DNA of 64,000 nucleotides from positions 49,544,970 through 49,608,969 of the forward strand of contig OX393579.1 in the NCBI GenBank assembly GCA_947652605.1, read 5' to 3'. The position numbers were made by a program, and so were the translations under genes. Under the pieces are notes generated by a model. That model saw only the letters and a list, made by a program, of their open reading frames with translations, was not told the DNA's origin and made no database searches. Below are positions 46,740-58,295 of the stretch, in pieces (positions within the stretch are counted from its first letter, which is position 1; each line of letters begins with the position of its first letter). This DNA is from Elmis aenea. Taxonomy: Eukaryota > Arthropoda > Insecta > Coleoptera > Elmidae.

Positions 46740-46954
46740 CAGGGGTCCCCAAACTACGGCCCCCGGCCAAATTTGACCCGCGGCCGTTTTTTAAGTAAGG
46801 CTGGATTAAACAATTGTGGGTTTAAAATTTTTCTAGAAAATAGTGAATCTGAGTACGGTGATTTGTTGTATGGAATCATTTTATTTTATCCGGCCCGCTT
46901 AGCACTTTCAACACCCCCATGTAGACTTCCTCTTAAAAGGTTTGGGTACCCCTG
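46740..46954. mobile_element. Small non-autonomous hAT (Charlie-like ends)
   Basis: Ends CAGGGGTCCCCAAACTACGG and GGTTTGGGTACCCCTG are inverted repeats with subterminal GGCCCCCGGCC/CCGGCCCGC blocks. The flanking octamers ATATAATA and GTGTAGTA differ only by three A/G exchanges, consistent with a decayed duplication. Confidence 0.82.
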
Positions 46955-46962
46955 GTGTAGTA

Positions 46963-48699
46963 AATGACCTTCCGTTGCATACAATCCTACTCCTTTGACC
47001 ATTTGCTTACTCTTGCCAAAAGACTTATTTTGTAGTAAGAGGTGTAAAACAACGATCTCTAAAAGCATGTTTTCGAAACGGATGCAAAAGTTCCTTGTGT
47101 CCAGCTCGTCATAAAGTTAAAGCCGGAACTGCACCCACAACTTAGCATGACACGTGTGGTTCTCGTTATGTACTAATAAAGTCAAAATCATGTATCAACT
47201 AATATCGGAATACTTAATTAGTAAATATAAATCCATACCGCAAATGTTTGCATTTGTTTACAAAACAAGTGTACACACGTAATCGCACGTTATTGAAATT
47301 TACACACAGGCGAACACAAAAGCTTAAGGCAGTTTAAAGGATTTAAATTTAACGAATATTTTGAAACAAACCATCACTAATTCTGAAAATTATTGCACCA
47401 CACTGCAGTTTAAAAATACCAGCATCTGGAATACAGCCAATAAACAATTAGTAAAATTTACAGTGTTGTGACATTTGTAAAAGTATTTTACAACTTAATT
47501 AAATCTAATACTAAATTTCAGTGGTCATTTGTTTCCAATAAATCTAACGCTGCAAACTGCAGTTTGAATTTAACGATATACTAAATAAAAATGCACTATA
47601 AATTGAGTTTTTATGTGTACCACATTAAAAAGGCCAACTTCCGTTGCCGTTAACCACAAGATAAATGGAAATAAATGCAACCATCTTCAAAAGAACGATC
47701 TTCTAATTCTGTTCGTATAAAAAGTTTTGTTTTTCCAGAATCGCAAATGACCTCGTCACTGTCAAATTTTATCCGACTTCATTACTTTTCTGGATTTAAC
47801 GTGGAAACAATAGCTACTCGCATTTTTTTCAATTATCTTTCACATGTTTCTCAAATCTGAAAGCAGCTCTAAATCGGAGTGACCGCAGGTAAAATGTTTT
47901 ACGAGCGTATCTTTTTTCACCTATTTCTAGCCTTTTTTAATGGGCCATAAAAAATTTATACGTCAAACCTGATATTATAGATTACAGCTTTTGTGATGCA
48001 GTAGTGGACTTTAAAAACAATAAACGAAGTCAATGTGCTGGGCATATTTCAATCTATGTATGCTCTCAAAAGCTCGTTTATTGGCTATGTTTAGCAGATT
48101 AATCTTCAGATTCACAACAATGTAACAATATTGTAAATAAAAAGTTCGATTTTGTGTTGGTGGACTGTAATCAGCTTTTTCGTTGAAAGGAAGCCATAGG
48201 ATAATGGTTGTTTGTGTTATTGTGCCATTGCAGCAATGAAACAGGATTAATCAGGAAATACACGTAGTTGAAATCACCGGCCTGGATGACATTCAACATA
48301 AATATGTCAAGAAATAAGGTTTCGTTTATTTTAAAACCTTAGGCGATCATGCGACTGCTTCTTTCTGTCTCTTTAGAAACTCAGGTCGCTTTTGTGGTTC
48401 TTAAGAAACTTTGCTGCTTAATGTTTATCTTCGCATATTTTAAAGCAAAACTGTGCCAGGGGACTTAAAAGTACAAAAATTATTACATCAAACTGAGATA
48501 TTAATTAATATAAATATGTTAAAGCAAGAACTGTTTGTCTTTTTTATGAAGGATTTTTGTAGCTATGCTAGATCACTTACAAGGCTCTTGTTTCTTCATC
48601 GATAGCAAAATAAATAAATAAATAAGATCAATACAGAAGCTTTCAATAAGATCCTAACTAGAAAAACTACACAATCCAATATGTATACAAATTTCCTTA
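46963..48699. other. Non-coding, no recognisable feature
   Basis: Probably intron or flank of the exon at 49734; nothing supported. Confidence 0.5.
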
Positions 48700-48892
48700 T
48701 ACAGAGTGTACAAAAAGTCACGTAACGGATCAATATCTCGTCTTGTAGCAACTTTACAAAAAAAAAGTTTCCAATAAAAGTTGTTTGTGGTAATTTACTA
48801 CATAACCTAAAGTTATTTTTAACTATACACAGAGTGTTTTGTTTTTGCGTACCGATACGTCACTTTGTTTTCTTAAATAGAACGCCCTGTAT
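48700..48892. repeat. Possible short inverted-repeat element
   Basis: TACAGAGTGTACAAAAAGTC at the left and AGAACGCCCTGTA at the right resemble the TACAGGGTGT-type termini of F2 and F3, and ACAGAGTGTTTTG recurs inside. Only weak evidence that these are two ends of one element. Confidence 0.4.
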
Positions 48893-49733
48893 ATTTTGTA
48901 CTTTTTAGATGTAGAATTAAATTGTCTTTCAAAATGTATAGGGTTTTATGTGTCTAAAATCAATAGTTTTTGAGTTATTTAAGTTTTTATGAAAATTTTG
49001 ACAGAAACAGGACTCTAAGAAAATATTGAGAAAAATCAAAATTACTCAAAGAAAATAACCTGTGCTAATGTTGACACTTGTTACCTACACATCGTCACAA
49101 ATCGCAAATTAAATACCAAACAGAAATAAAACAGCATTTCATTGCGCACGTGTTCTTTAGAAGCTGCAAACTCCATTGCATGGAAAAAATTAATAATTCT
49201 CAAAATTATAAACTGACAATCTACTTACAACAACCAGTAACAAAAAATGTTTTTCCACGTGCACAAAGTAAAACCTACGGAGAAATGACTCTCTGAAAAT
49301 AATTGATAACTTATCAGTACTGCTGTAAAATGTTTTGTATTGTATTTCTTCTAAATATGTTATTTTCAGCGCTGAAATAGCTTACAACAGGTACAAGAAA
49401 ATAAATTTCGTTAAAATACCTCTTTTAGCTAGTTAGAAGAGGTAATGTAGCGTTAAAAAAGATGCGACAATACGGCTCATTTAGTTTAATTCCCAATTTG
49501 AAACCCCTACACACGCGAAACCCACGGTTGGACTAATACCCTATAGTTCATTTGTGAGTTTTCCCCAGGTTTTTTATGTCTTAATGCCTTGTTTAATTTG
49601 AAAATTGCAATGTACATGAGATAATAAAAAACCATTCCATGGCGAAAGTTGCTGGATTTAATTTTAATTTACAATTTTTTGATTGTAAGATACTTTAGTG
49701 TTATTCTAAATCTGTTTTTTTTTTTATTTTCAG

Positions 49734-49826
49734 AAGATCTCCAAGCACCTAGATTTACAACTTCTCCAATCACTGGTGGCATAGTTAGGTTAGGAACTAC
49801 GAAAATTATACAATGTCAAGCGCTGG
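49734..49826 (+). CDS. sdk: Ig-domain exon, probably sidekick
   Basis: A 93-bp exon. On its left are a T-rich tract (TGTTTTTTTTTTTATTTTCAG) ending in AG, and on its right a strong donor GTAAGT. It starts with the last two bases of a codon and ends with the first base of the next, so both introns are phase 1, typical for Ig-domain exons. The translation is DLQAPRFTTSPITGGI followed by VRLGTTKIIQCQALG. P-F---P plus an IQC Cys is the A and B strand region of an Ig domain. The closest family I recall is insect Sidekick, a homophilic adhesion protein of epithelial tricellular junctions and neurons, near its N-terminus. The sense of both splice sites fixes the + strand. No neighbouring exon is visible; the flanking introns exceed the unique sequence nearby. 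The exon is firm; the gene name is from memory and less sure. Confidence 0.65.
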
Positions 49827-50915
49827 GTAAGTTCGTGTATATGTGTATTATTTTTGTCTGTTACTTTGTGCTATAGTTTACATTTTATATCCGCGAGTAT
49901 ATAAGCTGCCGTTGGGATTATATCCATTAAGAGATTGCAGCATCTGCTAAGTTCTCTGTCCATTCTTAAATACTCTCTAGATATTTAATCACTTAATTGC
50001 CTCTATTATAAATTCCGGTCGCGCTTGCTGTATTAGTCTAGTTTTTAAATATAAAAGCGTCTAACAATGGATTCGAAGTGCTATTATTTAATAATCTAAA
50101 CGGCATGGCATCGACAACATTAAATATGTATTTTTTTTTTAATTTCACAATGCTTTAAATTTAAAATGACTTTACTGTATTTTTGATGTAACAATCTTCG
50201 TTTCCAGGTTGGGAACCGCGTCTTTTTGATCAATTCCCGACGTTTTAACTAGTTCATAGTAGTATTTTTTAAAAGTGACAAGTTTTTGATGATTTACATA
50301 ATAGCCAATAGTATTTTTATAGTTTTAACTTGAAATTAATCTCTGTATAATTTTGGTTTTCAACGATCCACATCGATAATAATCGGACGGCACCAGATCA
50401 GGTGATCATGGTGATACACTAAAAACCTCTCAACCAAATTTGTTCCTTGTTTGTAAATTAGCATATTTAATTGTAAAACTTATCTTATTCACCTTTTTTT
50501 CCAGTTTACATTTTTTATGTTTTTGAACTACATAGTCTTTTTAACAAATTCATGCAAGTGTAAATAATTGAAAGCGTTCCTTTTTTTGAGTAGGCAATTG
50601 AACATACAGTCGAGAATTATCATGGTGGAATATGATTCCTTCTCTGTTTATCAATATTTATCGTTCTCTTTTCGCCTTTTAAATTTTAAATCTGCTTGCA
50701 GTAGAGTTTAATTAAGTTTGAACTCTCTTGGTACAATATTTATTGTTTTATTTGAACAACATACGATTTTATTCTTTGGATTTGCGAATTTTAAGTTTTC
50801 GTCTTTTCAAATTGTCTAATAGTTGTTGGTTCATAGCCAAACGTTGAAGCATACATTTTTTTACGTTTCATCACATTTTTTTAAAAAACTAATGCTACAG
50901 ATTATTATTTACGCG
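49827..50915 (+). other. Intron following the Ig exon
   Basis: Begins GTAAGTTCGTG. No downstream exon of the Ig domain (tryptophan and second cysteine strands) was found in this stretch. Confidence 0.5.
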
Positions 50916-51575
50916 GAGGTGGTCCCCTTTCGGGTTCCTGTGCTGCGACCTATTGGTCTATTGTACCTTCTGGTGATAGCCCCTTAAAGAAGTCCTGTGT
51001 TTTTGTTAAACTCCAGGATTTTCTTTAAGGGTGTTTTTCTTGACTCTTCTTGGTTGGCTTTTTCCATCCCTAGAAGTCTACGCCGATAGGGTGTGAATCC
51101 TTCTCATTGGCATATTACGTGAAGAGGAGTTTTTTCTTCTTTTTCACCACATCCTCTGCATATATCGGTCTCTGAGAGCCCTAATATGCAGAAGTGTTTG
51201 TTGAGCTCAAGGTGTCCTGTGGCTGCTCTGATGTCTGCTCTGCTCATCCTGAGCATTTCTTCTCTTTTCTTTGGAGAGCATTGACAGGATAGCCTTAGAA
51301 TGGGCTTGTTCTGCTACTTTTTTCCAATGAGCATTCTGCCCTTGTATTAATATGTTATTTAGACATCGCTTTGCTGTTCCAAAGGATGTACCAACTGCGG
51401 CTTCTGGTTCGAAGAAAGGTGTCCCGCTGCCAAGTTGGCTAGGCGATCTGCCTTTTCGTTCCCCGGTATATTAGTGTGCTCTGGGCAGTGGGCACCATAC
51501 CAGTTTAACATTATTCTGCTCTCTACCACGTTGTGCCCGGATGCAGTTCCGAACAAGTCCCGAGTTTACGTCGGA
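50916..51575 (-). pseudogene. RNase H-bearing LINE (I/R1 type), 3' end, copy 2
   Basis: Homologous along its whole length to 8811-9500, with the same 3' end (GAGGTGGTCCCCTTTCGGG). The minus strand gives CPEHTNIPGNEKADRLANL of the RNase H domain and, in broken frames, the Cys/His tail region. Small indels interrupt nearly every frame. It is truncated earlier on the 5' side than copy 1. It lies in the intron of the Ig gene, antisense to it. Confidence 0.85.
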
Positions 51576-52216
51576 CGGTGCTACAGATAGCTTAAACAAT
51601 TTGACGAACGTTTAAATTACTTAAGTGATTTGTTTTGAATGTTATGTAAATAAGTTTAAGTAAAAATCACCACCTCATTATCTACAAAAAAATCTGTTTT
51701 GTAGAAAAACTAGGCAAGTTTCGAGACTGTTGTCTCTTCGTAAGCAGTTTTCTCTTTAATTCCTATGCAACTGTCATGGCAACGATATTGATCTAAAACT
51801 GTATTGGTTTACTAACTCGATTTTTTATTATTAAATTAACGTCGTCCAATAATTAGTGTTCAAAATATGACCTTCCTTTTTATTTATACATGAACTTTTT
51901 TGTTTAAAATTTGTTATTAATTCGCTGATAGCTATTTTGTTCTAGTTCTTTTTTGTATTTAAAAACCCAACTTTATCAAAATTGTTCAAATGTTTTGTGT
52001 TTTGCGCTCAAAAGCTGATTTATTTGTTTCAAGTAATTTTGTATAACGAGTGTTTCTTTATGACAATTCTAATGTTGTTTTCGTTCCATACCAGGGCTTC
52101 TTAAACTGTATGTCGAGACCCCAAACTGTTTAGTTAAATGTGAGGGCGCTAAAACTTTGGCAGTAGTGAATAGTTTCTGATAAAGTTGTAATATTTTTGA
52201 CTGGGCAGAAATCCGA
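51576..52216. other. Non-coding, no recognisable feature
   Basis: Nothing supported. Confidence 0.5.
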
Positions 52217-52421
52217 TTTTTTTTTTTTTTTAATTGTTGGCTTAAGGACGCTTCAACTACTTTGACCATTAGCGTCCGGTGGAAGCACTGTCACCGCATT
52301 TGCCTATAGTAGGTAGAGGGAACCACCTGAAACCTCTACGATGACAGACGGCCGTGGGATTCGAACCCACGACCTCCCGATTACAAGTTAGGTTGTTTTA
52401 CCAACCAGCCACCAAGCTCGG
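52217..52421 (-). mobile_element. tRNA-derived SINE, copy 3
   Basis: Minus strand starts CCGAGCTTGGTGGCTGG with B box GGTTCGAATCC, then CAGGTGGTTCCCTCTACC, and ends in a 15-base A tail (T run at 52217-52231). Compared with copy 2 it lacks about 45 bp between the CTGTGACAG and CGGACGC blocks. No clear target duplication. Confidence 0.85.
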
Positions 52422-52429
52422 TTTAATAT

Positions 52430-53449
52430 GAACTTATAAGTATTTAATTTTTTAAGAAATAATTAGATTCACGCAAATTGTGTTACAGAACTTTTTCTTG
52501 TAATTTTACAAGGATTAAAGCAGTTTTTATGATAGTCATATGTCCACACCAAAACCAGTACGTACACAGCTTACAAAATATTCTGAATCTCAACTCTCAG
52601 TTTTATTTTAATCTAAAGTAACTTCTCTACTGCACTCGGAAGAGTCATTTTTTCCACATGGATTTGTGCCATTCCAGTAGGCCATGACGCAACGTGGAGG
52701 CATTACATGCAAATGCAATTACTTAAAACACGGCCTTTCAAACTAAGTTCTCGTTTTATGGTTATATTAAAGTATTCGTTGGAACCTTACCACATGACGG
52801 CTGTTTATTTTTGCAGCGAATCTGTTTGTGTAATTTAGTGAGTGTTGTTGCGAGTTTTAATTTTATGAGCTGTTAAAGACCTGCCTCGTGGCATTAAAAA
52901 TAATCGGAAAACGTTCAAGGCACTTGATTTAGCTTCGTTTGAAGTTTCACTTGCATATCATAAATCCGAGGAAATGCGTTTCGGATGAACACTTGCCGCG
53001 GATGAGTTTCAACTGCCGCGAATAGCATTTTTGTAATTTTATGTTGGCACCACGTAATATGGGATACATTTTATTGTCTTACTTTTTAGTTTGTATAAAC
53101 TTTTATGATTATTTCCGACCACTACGGTTTTAAATTCAAATGTGCTGTCAAAAAAGCGCTTGTGTGGCGATATTATATTGCATACCTTCCTCTTTTACGA
53201 TGGGTGTAGGCGCTTAAACTGCCCACTTTTAAACGCTTTTATGGTGCAAATGGAAAGGCACACAAGGGCCAAAGTATCTTTTAGAATAATTGCAAGCTCA
53301 AGAATTACCTTATTTTGTTTTCCAAAAAAAGTCATCCTAAATCAGCGTTATTTTAATTTTTTAAGGATATACCCACTTCTTCTTCAGAGTAGTAATAAAC
53401 TATCCGAAATTACCTTAAAAAAGGCATGAAATAAATAGTAGACGAGTTA
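52430..53449. other. Non-coding, no recognisable feature
   Basis: An open frame at 53142-53429 has no recognisable similarity. Nothing else is supported. Confidence 0.45.
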
Positions 53450-54329
53450 TACAGGGTGTTTCTTAAATATTGCGAACATTTGGGAGGTAATTCCTTATCG
53501 AACATTAAGGGGGGGCTTTTATATACTTCTTTTTCCTTAGACGTCTCCTTTCGTAGTTACACCCTCCCCCAAAGAGGAGCGGTAAAATTTGGTTTTTATT
53601 ATATTTTACCGTAAACGAAATGCTTTTCGCACATTGATTAATTCATTTTGAAGTTTAAGAGGTGACAACGCTATAACGCCCGTCAATTCTACCCAACATG
53701 AACATATACAAACCATGGAAACCACCAAAATGAATCGTTTTATTTTAGAATATTGAATGGTTCATGTTAACTCGTTTAATTTTTTACTTAATAGCTGTAG
53801 GTTTTAGAGTTGCAGGAGAAGTAAATAACAAAAAAGTTTCTAAATAAATCAAACTTTAAAAATGTTTGCCTCCAAAAAGTTCTGATAAAAAACCAACAGG
53901 GGTCGCACTTTTCAGCCCCTTGTGAAGGTGGGAGCTGATTAAAAATATAACTATGGGAAAACTTTTAATAAATTAAAAACATCTATCAAAAATAATTCTC
54001 CTACATTTATCCAATTTGAGAAATAAAATAAAAACCTAATTTTACCACTTCTCTTAAGGGGGCAGAGGCGGATTTAACGCGCGCCCTGAGGCCCGACTTC
54101 GGAAGGGCCCCGCAAAACCCCAACTTTACATTTTTTTCTAATGACACCAAATCGGCGGTAAAACCTGATAGTAGTAGTCATTCGCTTAATTTAGTTGGTA
54201 ATGTTGCTACACAGAATTGTAATGCTTCCAGATATTTTTTACTCGTGCAAAATTTGTTTGTTTTTTTCTCTGCATGGACGTTTCGAAGGAACATGTTATG
54301 CAATAAATTGAATAAAGATTTTTATACGT

Positions 54330-54940
54330 TAAAGAAACTGCCAGGGCTGATGCAGTTTTAGCGTTAAAATGTGGCTACAAAAATATAAAAGAGGCATTAG
54401 ATAAGATATGCAATTCCACAAAAGAAAAAGAAAGTTGTTATTGAAGCAAAATCATTACTTTAAACAAATGAATGTTTATGAAACTGCTGTAATGACAGTC
54501 CTATGGAATAAAATTTTTCGAGGAGAACAAGTACAATTTATTGACTGCACAATTGTTAAAGGTGCTTCATTATTGAAAAGTCTAGACATTTTTATTTATG
54601 AAAACATAAAACATAATTTCAACGAAATCAAATCAGAAGTTAAAGAACTAACAGATAAAACATTTGAGGATGATTGCAAGCGAACAAGTATAGAAAATCC
54701 AAAGAATTTTTTTTACATAATGTAGCTACTCTATGTAATAGCAATCATTTAATAGCAGAACTGAACAGACGCGGAAAAATCTATGGGAAAGTTAAAAGTA
54801 ATTTCAGAGTTTTTTCCGCGTTTAAATTGTGTGTAGAAGAAACGAAAAAATGCGTTAATAATTTAATAGAAATGTATAAAGATGACATAGATTCAAGTAA
54901 TTTTAAAGATGTTGGTACAGTTTTTAATCTTTTTAGATAA
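54330..54940 (+). pseudogene. ZMYM1-type hAT transposase, middle part
   Basis: Successive + strand frames read ARADAVLALKCGYKNIKEAL, then KQMNVYETAVMTVLWNKIF, VKGASLLKSLDIFIYENI, and after another shift LCVEETKKCVNNLIEMY. The order (RADA--AL----I--AL, M---ETA-----W--I, A--LLKSL--FI) matches the region between the catalytic parts of hAT transposases related to zinc-finger MYM-type protein 1. Stops after 54725 and 54940 and the loss of both catalytic ends show it is dead. Confidence 0.8.
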
Positions 54941-55266
54941 AGACGACTAGCGATCATTGATAATATATACAAAAAAAAACATTAAATATGAAAGCAACAA
55001 CCAATGTCAGAGGACTAAATAATATGGCTATTTTATAGAATTTACAATTTACTTAAAATTATTGATTGTGATGAGATAATTAATAAGTTTGAAAAACGAA
55101 AAGCAAAATAGTTATTTATGTATCAAGGCCAAAAAGTACGTTTTGGCCGAGGTGCATATTACATTTTTTGTGCGATCAAATTAAAAACAATTTAAATTTT
55201 TAGTAATTTTTAAAATTATAGGTTAGAAACTACGTGACATTCTGTCACTGACAGATGACGGCGTAT

Positions 55267-55393
55267 GTACTGCATTACCGGCCCTCTCCTTAGCAACGGC
55301 CGTAAAAGTTACTTTTTCGGCCGTTGCTAAGGGTAACGGCCTGAAAAGTAACTTTTACGGCCGTTGCTAAGGATAGGGCCGGTAATGCAGTAC
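55267..55393. repeat. GC-rich compound palindrome
   Basis: The whole segment from GTACTGCATTACCGGCCCT to GGGCCGGTAATGCAGTAC is an inverted repeat. Inside it, CCTTAGCAACGGCCG and CGGCCGTTGCTAAGG form a second palindrome, with GTAACTTTTACGGCC blocks repeated. It is far richer in G+C than its surroundings and lies within the hAT at 54063. Confidence 0.85.
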
Positions 55394-55784
55394 TTTATGG
55401 TTGCTAACGCGTCCGTCAAACAGCTGTTTTTATGCACAAAAAACAATTTATTTAAATATTTTCACATTTGTTATTTTATTTTCAAGTAAACACATATTAT
55501 ATTCAAATTTTATTGGTAATAAGACATTAATAGTTCATATTATTTTTTATTTATTTAAAAATATCGTTAACTTTTTTTTTAATTTTCCCTGTCTCTCTCC
55601 TTTTTTTAAGGGGCCCAATATTTTCTTCTGCGCCCGGGGCCTCAACCAACCTTAATCCGCCTCTATAAGGGGGTGTAATTCCGAAAGGAGACGTCTAAGG
55701 AAAAAATTGTATAAAAGACTCCTCTTAATTTTCGATAAGGAATCAACTCATGAATTTTTTGGAATACTTAAGAAACACTCTGTA

Positions 55785-56599
55785 TTGTTAGAGATTCTTG
55801 AAAAAGCGCAACTTAGCTTACTCAAATCTCTTGTTCCCAAGTCTAGACCCTGTTTTTTTTTTAAGTTTCAGCAAGAGGATTTTTTGTTCGTTGCCTACTA
55901 GTAATCTGGCTTTAAAAAAACTGTAAATTAAAATGCGTTTAGGAAGAGAATGAAGTGACCAAATTGAAGCACGCGCCGTGAATTATGAAGCGCGTATCTT
56001 GCGTCACATATCATGCATATTTCAGAACGAATTTGCCGTCTTAAATAATGTAGTGGCAATAAAAGGATTCACTAGAAACAACACACTTGATGTCATATTT
56101 TAATTATTACACAAAATGGCCTGGGCAATTTGTTAATAAAATATAACGTACGACGCATCAGTTATTATTACGTACAGAAATGCATTTGCATAGCGCACTT
56201 AATAATTAAACGCATAATTATGATTAAAGCATGATCATAAATTCATTTATCATTATTAATGACCGAAGTTGTGCTGAGACAAGCCACACACTAAGGTAAG
56301 GGGTACAACGAACTAACTCTGCATTATAATGCAAATGCTATATCATTAACTCAATATCTCCGATGGCACGTAACTTGTTTCCCCTAAAACTTGCGGTTCG
56401 AGTAAGTCGTCTATTTTTGTTACAGAGCAAGTTCCAAAGCTAAGATGCTTGAGTTTACCTTTTTTTGCAACTGGAATAACAAAAACAGTCGCGTGTTTAC
56501 ACAGAATTTGACAAGAAATGGCGAAACCGTAAACATTAAACTAAGATATGTATAAGTACGTTTGAGTTTTGCTTTTATTAGCGGATTTATACATGAGAA
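55785..56599. other. Non-coding, no recognisable feature
   Basis: Nothing supported; a 136-codon minus frame overlapping 56420-56830 runs from flank into the mariner and is not a gene. Confidence 0.5.
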
Positions 56600-56699
56600 C
56601 ACCCCCCTAAAGGGAAGCGGTAAATTTAGGTTTTTATTTTGTTTCTCAAATTTTGATATACAAGGTCTGTCGCAAAAATAACCGAAATAGCAAAAACTA

Positions 56700-57272
56700 G
56701 TGTCTTCGAGAAATACATCCTTTATTGATGTTTTGTCCATATTTGATGCTATTCGGATCATTAGAAGCCGACTTATAGCGCCCAAAGTGATAGAATATTT
56801 TGTACAACGGTCTAAACAGACTTTGAACAAAAAGCCAACATTAAGTTTTATTAATTTTAAACTTGAGAAAACATTTACCGAAACGCATCAATTGATGCAA
56901 AACGTGTATAGCGGTCATTGTCTATCTAGTAATCAAGTTTATGATTCGTTTACACGGTTTGGGGGAGGTCGGGAAGACATAAACGACGACGATCGTCCAG
57001 GTCGTCCAAAACCGGGAATTTCTAACAACGAAAAAGTGCGTGAAGCGATCAAAATTTGCACGATAACGCACTGGCTCACCGTGTGGCCGCACCGCCTCAC
57101 CGTGCGGCCAAAACAATTGCTTTTTTGGCACAAAAACAAGTGACCGTGTTGCAACATTCGCCGGATTTAGCACCGTGTGATTACTTTTTGTTTCCACGGC
57201 TCAAAATATCTATGAAAAGAAAACGTTATGACAACATACCATACATCCAAAAGAGGAGCATCCTCAAGACTG
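56700..57272 (+). pseudogene. mariner transposase, N- and C-terminal pieces fused by deletion
   Basis: The first frame has INFKLEKTFTETHQLMQNVY, then NQVYDSFTRFGGGREDI and DDDRPGRPKPGISNNEKV. This is the helix-turn-helix DNA-binding part and linker. The next frame jumps directly to MHDNALAHRVAAPPHRAAKT, AFLAQKQVTVLQHSPDLAPC and DYFLFPRLKISMKRK, the second and third catalytic Asp region. The first catalytic Asp and roughly 130 residues between are missing. An 18-bp duplication explains the extra VAAPPHRA. The final codons (KSIPQKHIAQSFDELVGRAN) continue after the hAT at 58296-58375. Confidence 0.88.
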
Positions 57273-58295
57273 CAGGGGTGGCCAACCCGCGGCCCGCCTT
57301 GAACATTTTTCCGGCCCGCGAGATTCATCACACTTTTACAAAATATATTTATTTTATAATGGCCAATGTAGTGAAAACCAATGTATTAAAAAAATACATT
57401 ATTTGTGCATCCATGTATTTAAAAATTAAGAAATTGTTGTTATTTGAATCGCAATTGAAAAGTAATAAGGCTCACCACTTTTCATTGTTGAAAGAATTTA
57501 AAAAATCAAAATGTAACAATTACATGAAATATGCAAAAGAAATAAGAAAACTTACAGCTGCTTTTGAAAGCCGATTCAGTAATTTAGAGTTAGACAAATA
57601 CAACAAAATTTTTGAAATATATTCATCTCCCTTTCATGTTGAATTTCGAGTCGGCCCCAGAATATCTCCAAATGGAACTGGTTGACTAACAGTGCAATAT
57701 TGAATTAAAACACATTTTTGAAACATCAGAATCAAAAATAGATTTTTATAACACTTACGTCACAAAAGAGAAATTTTTCAATTTGAGAAATCTGGCACAA
57801 AAAGTGGTTAGCGCTTTTGGTTCAACTTACACCTGCGAATCGTCTTTTTCGAAAATGAAATTCACCAAACATAACGGACGCTAACCTGCAACACCAATTA
57901 CGATGTGCAAATACCCAAATTGAGATCGATTTGCAAAAGCTAAGTGAAAGAGTGGAGAAACAAATATCGCACTAGTAAAATAAATATTTTTTAATGATTT
58001 AATTTTTTTTATTTCATTTATATTTATATATTTTTTATATTTAATTTTTAGTGTTATATATTTCTTTAGAATGTACCTACGTTTAGTATCATTATTATTA
58101 TATTATCTATGTTTACAAGTAAGAATAATAGTAAACACAATAATAATAACTCATTATGTTTCAATTTTTCACTCCAAAAAAATGTCTTAAGTGTATCTAA
58201 ATCTAATATGGGGATGTATAATTTTATATGTGGCCCGCGGAGTTATGATGCATTTCCAAAGTGGCCCGCAAGATCATTTGGGTTGGCCACCCCTG
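57273..58295 (+). mobile_element. hAT (GTF2IRD2/Charlie-type) inserted in the mariner
   Basis: Ends CAGGGGTGGCCAACCCGCGG and TTGGGTTGGCCACCCCTG are inverted repeats with subterminal GGCCCGC blocks. The direct repeats CTCAAGAC (57263-57270) and CTCAAGAG (58296-58303) flank it apart from two extra bases TG on the left. The + strand interior encodes a transposase C-terminus. At about 1 kb it is internally deleted. Confidence 0.9.
57440..57970 (+). pseudogene. hAT transposase C-terminal remnant (GTF2IRD2-like)
   Basis: Frames read FESRFSNLELDKYNKIFEI, YSSPFHVEFRVGPRIS, then after a shift DFYNTYVTKEKFFNLRNLAQ, KVVSAFGSTYTCESSFSKMK and a terminal LRCANTQIEIDLQKLSE-like stretch. This is the C-terminal dimerisation region of transposases domesticated as GTF2IRD2-type proteins: AFGSTY-CE--FS-MK is its hallmark. 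Frameshifts and stops make it non-functional. Confidence 0.85.

Larger units (their letters stand above)
54063..55665 (+). mobile_element. hAT element with perfect 8-bp TSD (ZMYM1-type)
   Basis: The left end CAGAGGCGGATTTAACG and right end TTAATCCGCCTCTA are inverted repeats; subterminal CGCCCTGAGGCCC and GGGGCCTCAA pair too. A perfect duplication TAAGGGGG lies at 54055-54062 and 55666-55673. The interior holds a broken transposase on the + strand and a GC-rich palindrome. 1603 bp; internally deleted. It inserted into foldback F2-C. Confidence 0.95.
53450..55784. repeat. Foldback element F2, copy C, split by a hAT
   Basis: Left end TACAGGGTGTTTCTTAAATA, right end TACTTAAGAAACACTCTGTA. The left arm carries CCTTATCGAACATTAAGG and GACGTCTCCTTTCG. 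The right arm resumes after the hAT with TGTAATTCCGAAAGGAGACG and CGATAAGGAATC. Without the insertion the element is about 730 bp. Both termini are present. Confidence 0.87.

Noticed and set aside
56922..57197. Two open frames on the minus strand
   Set aside because: They are shadows of the mariner transposase remnant on the + strand.
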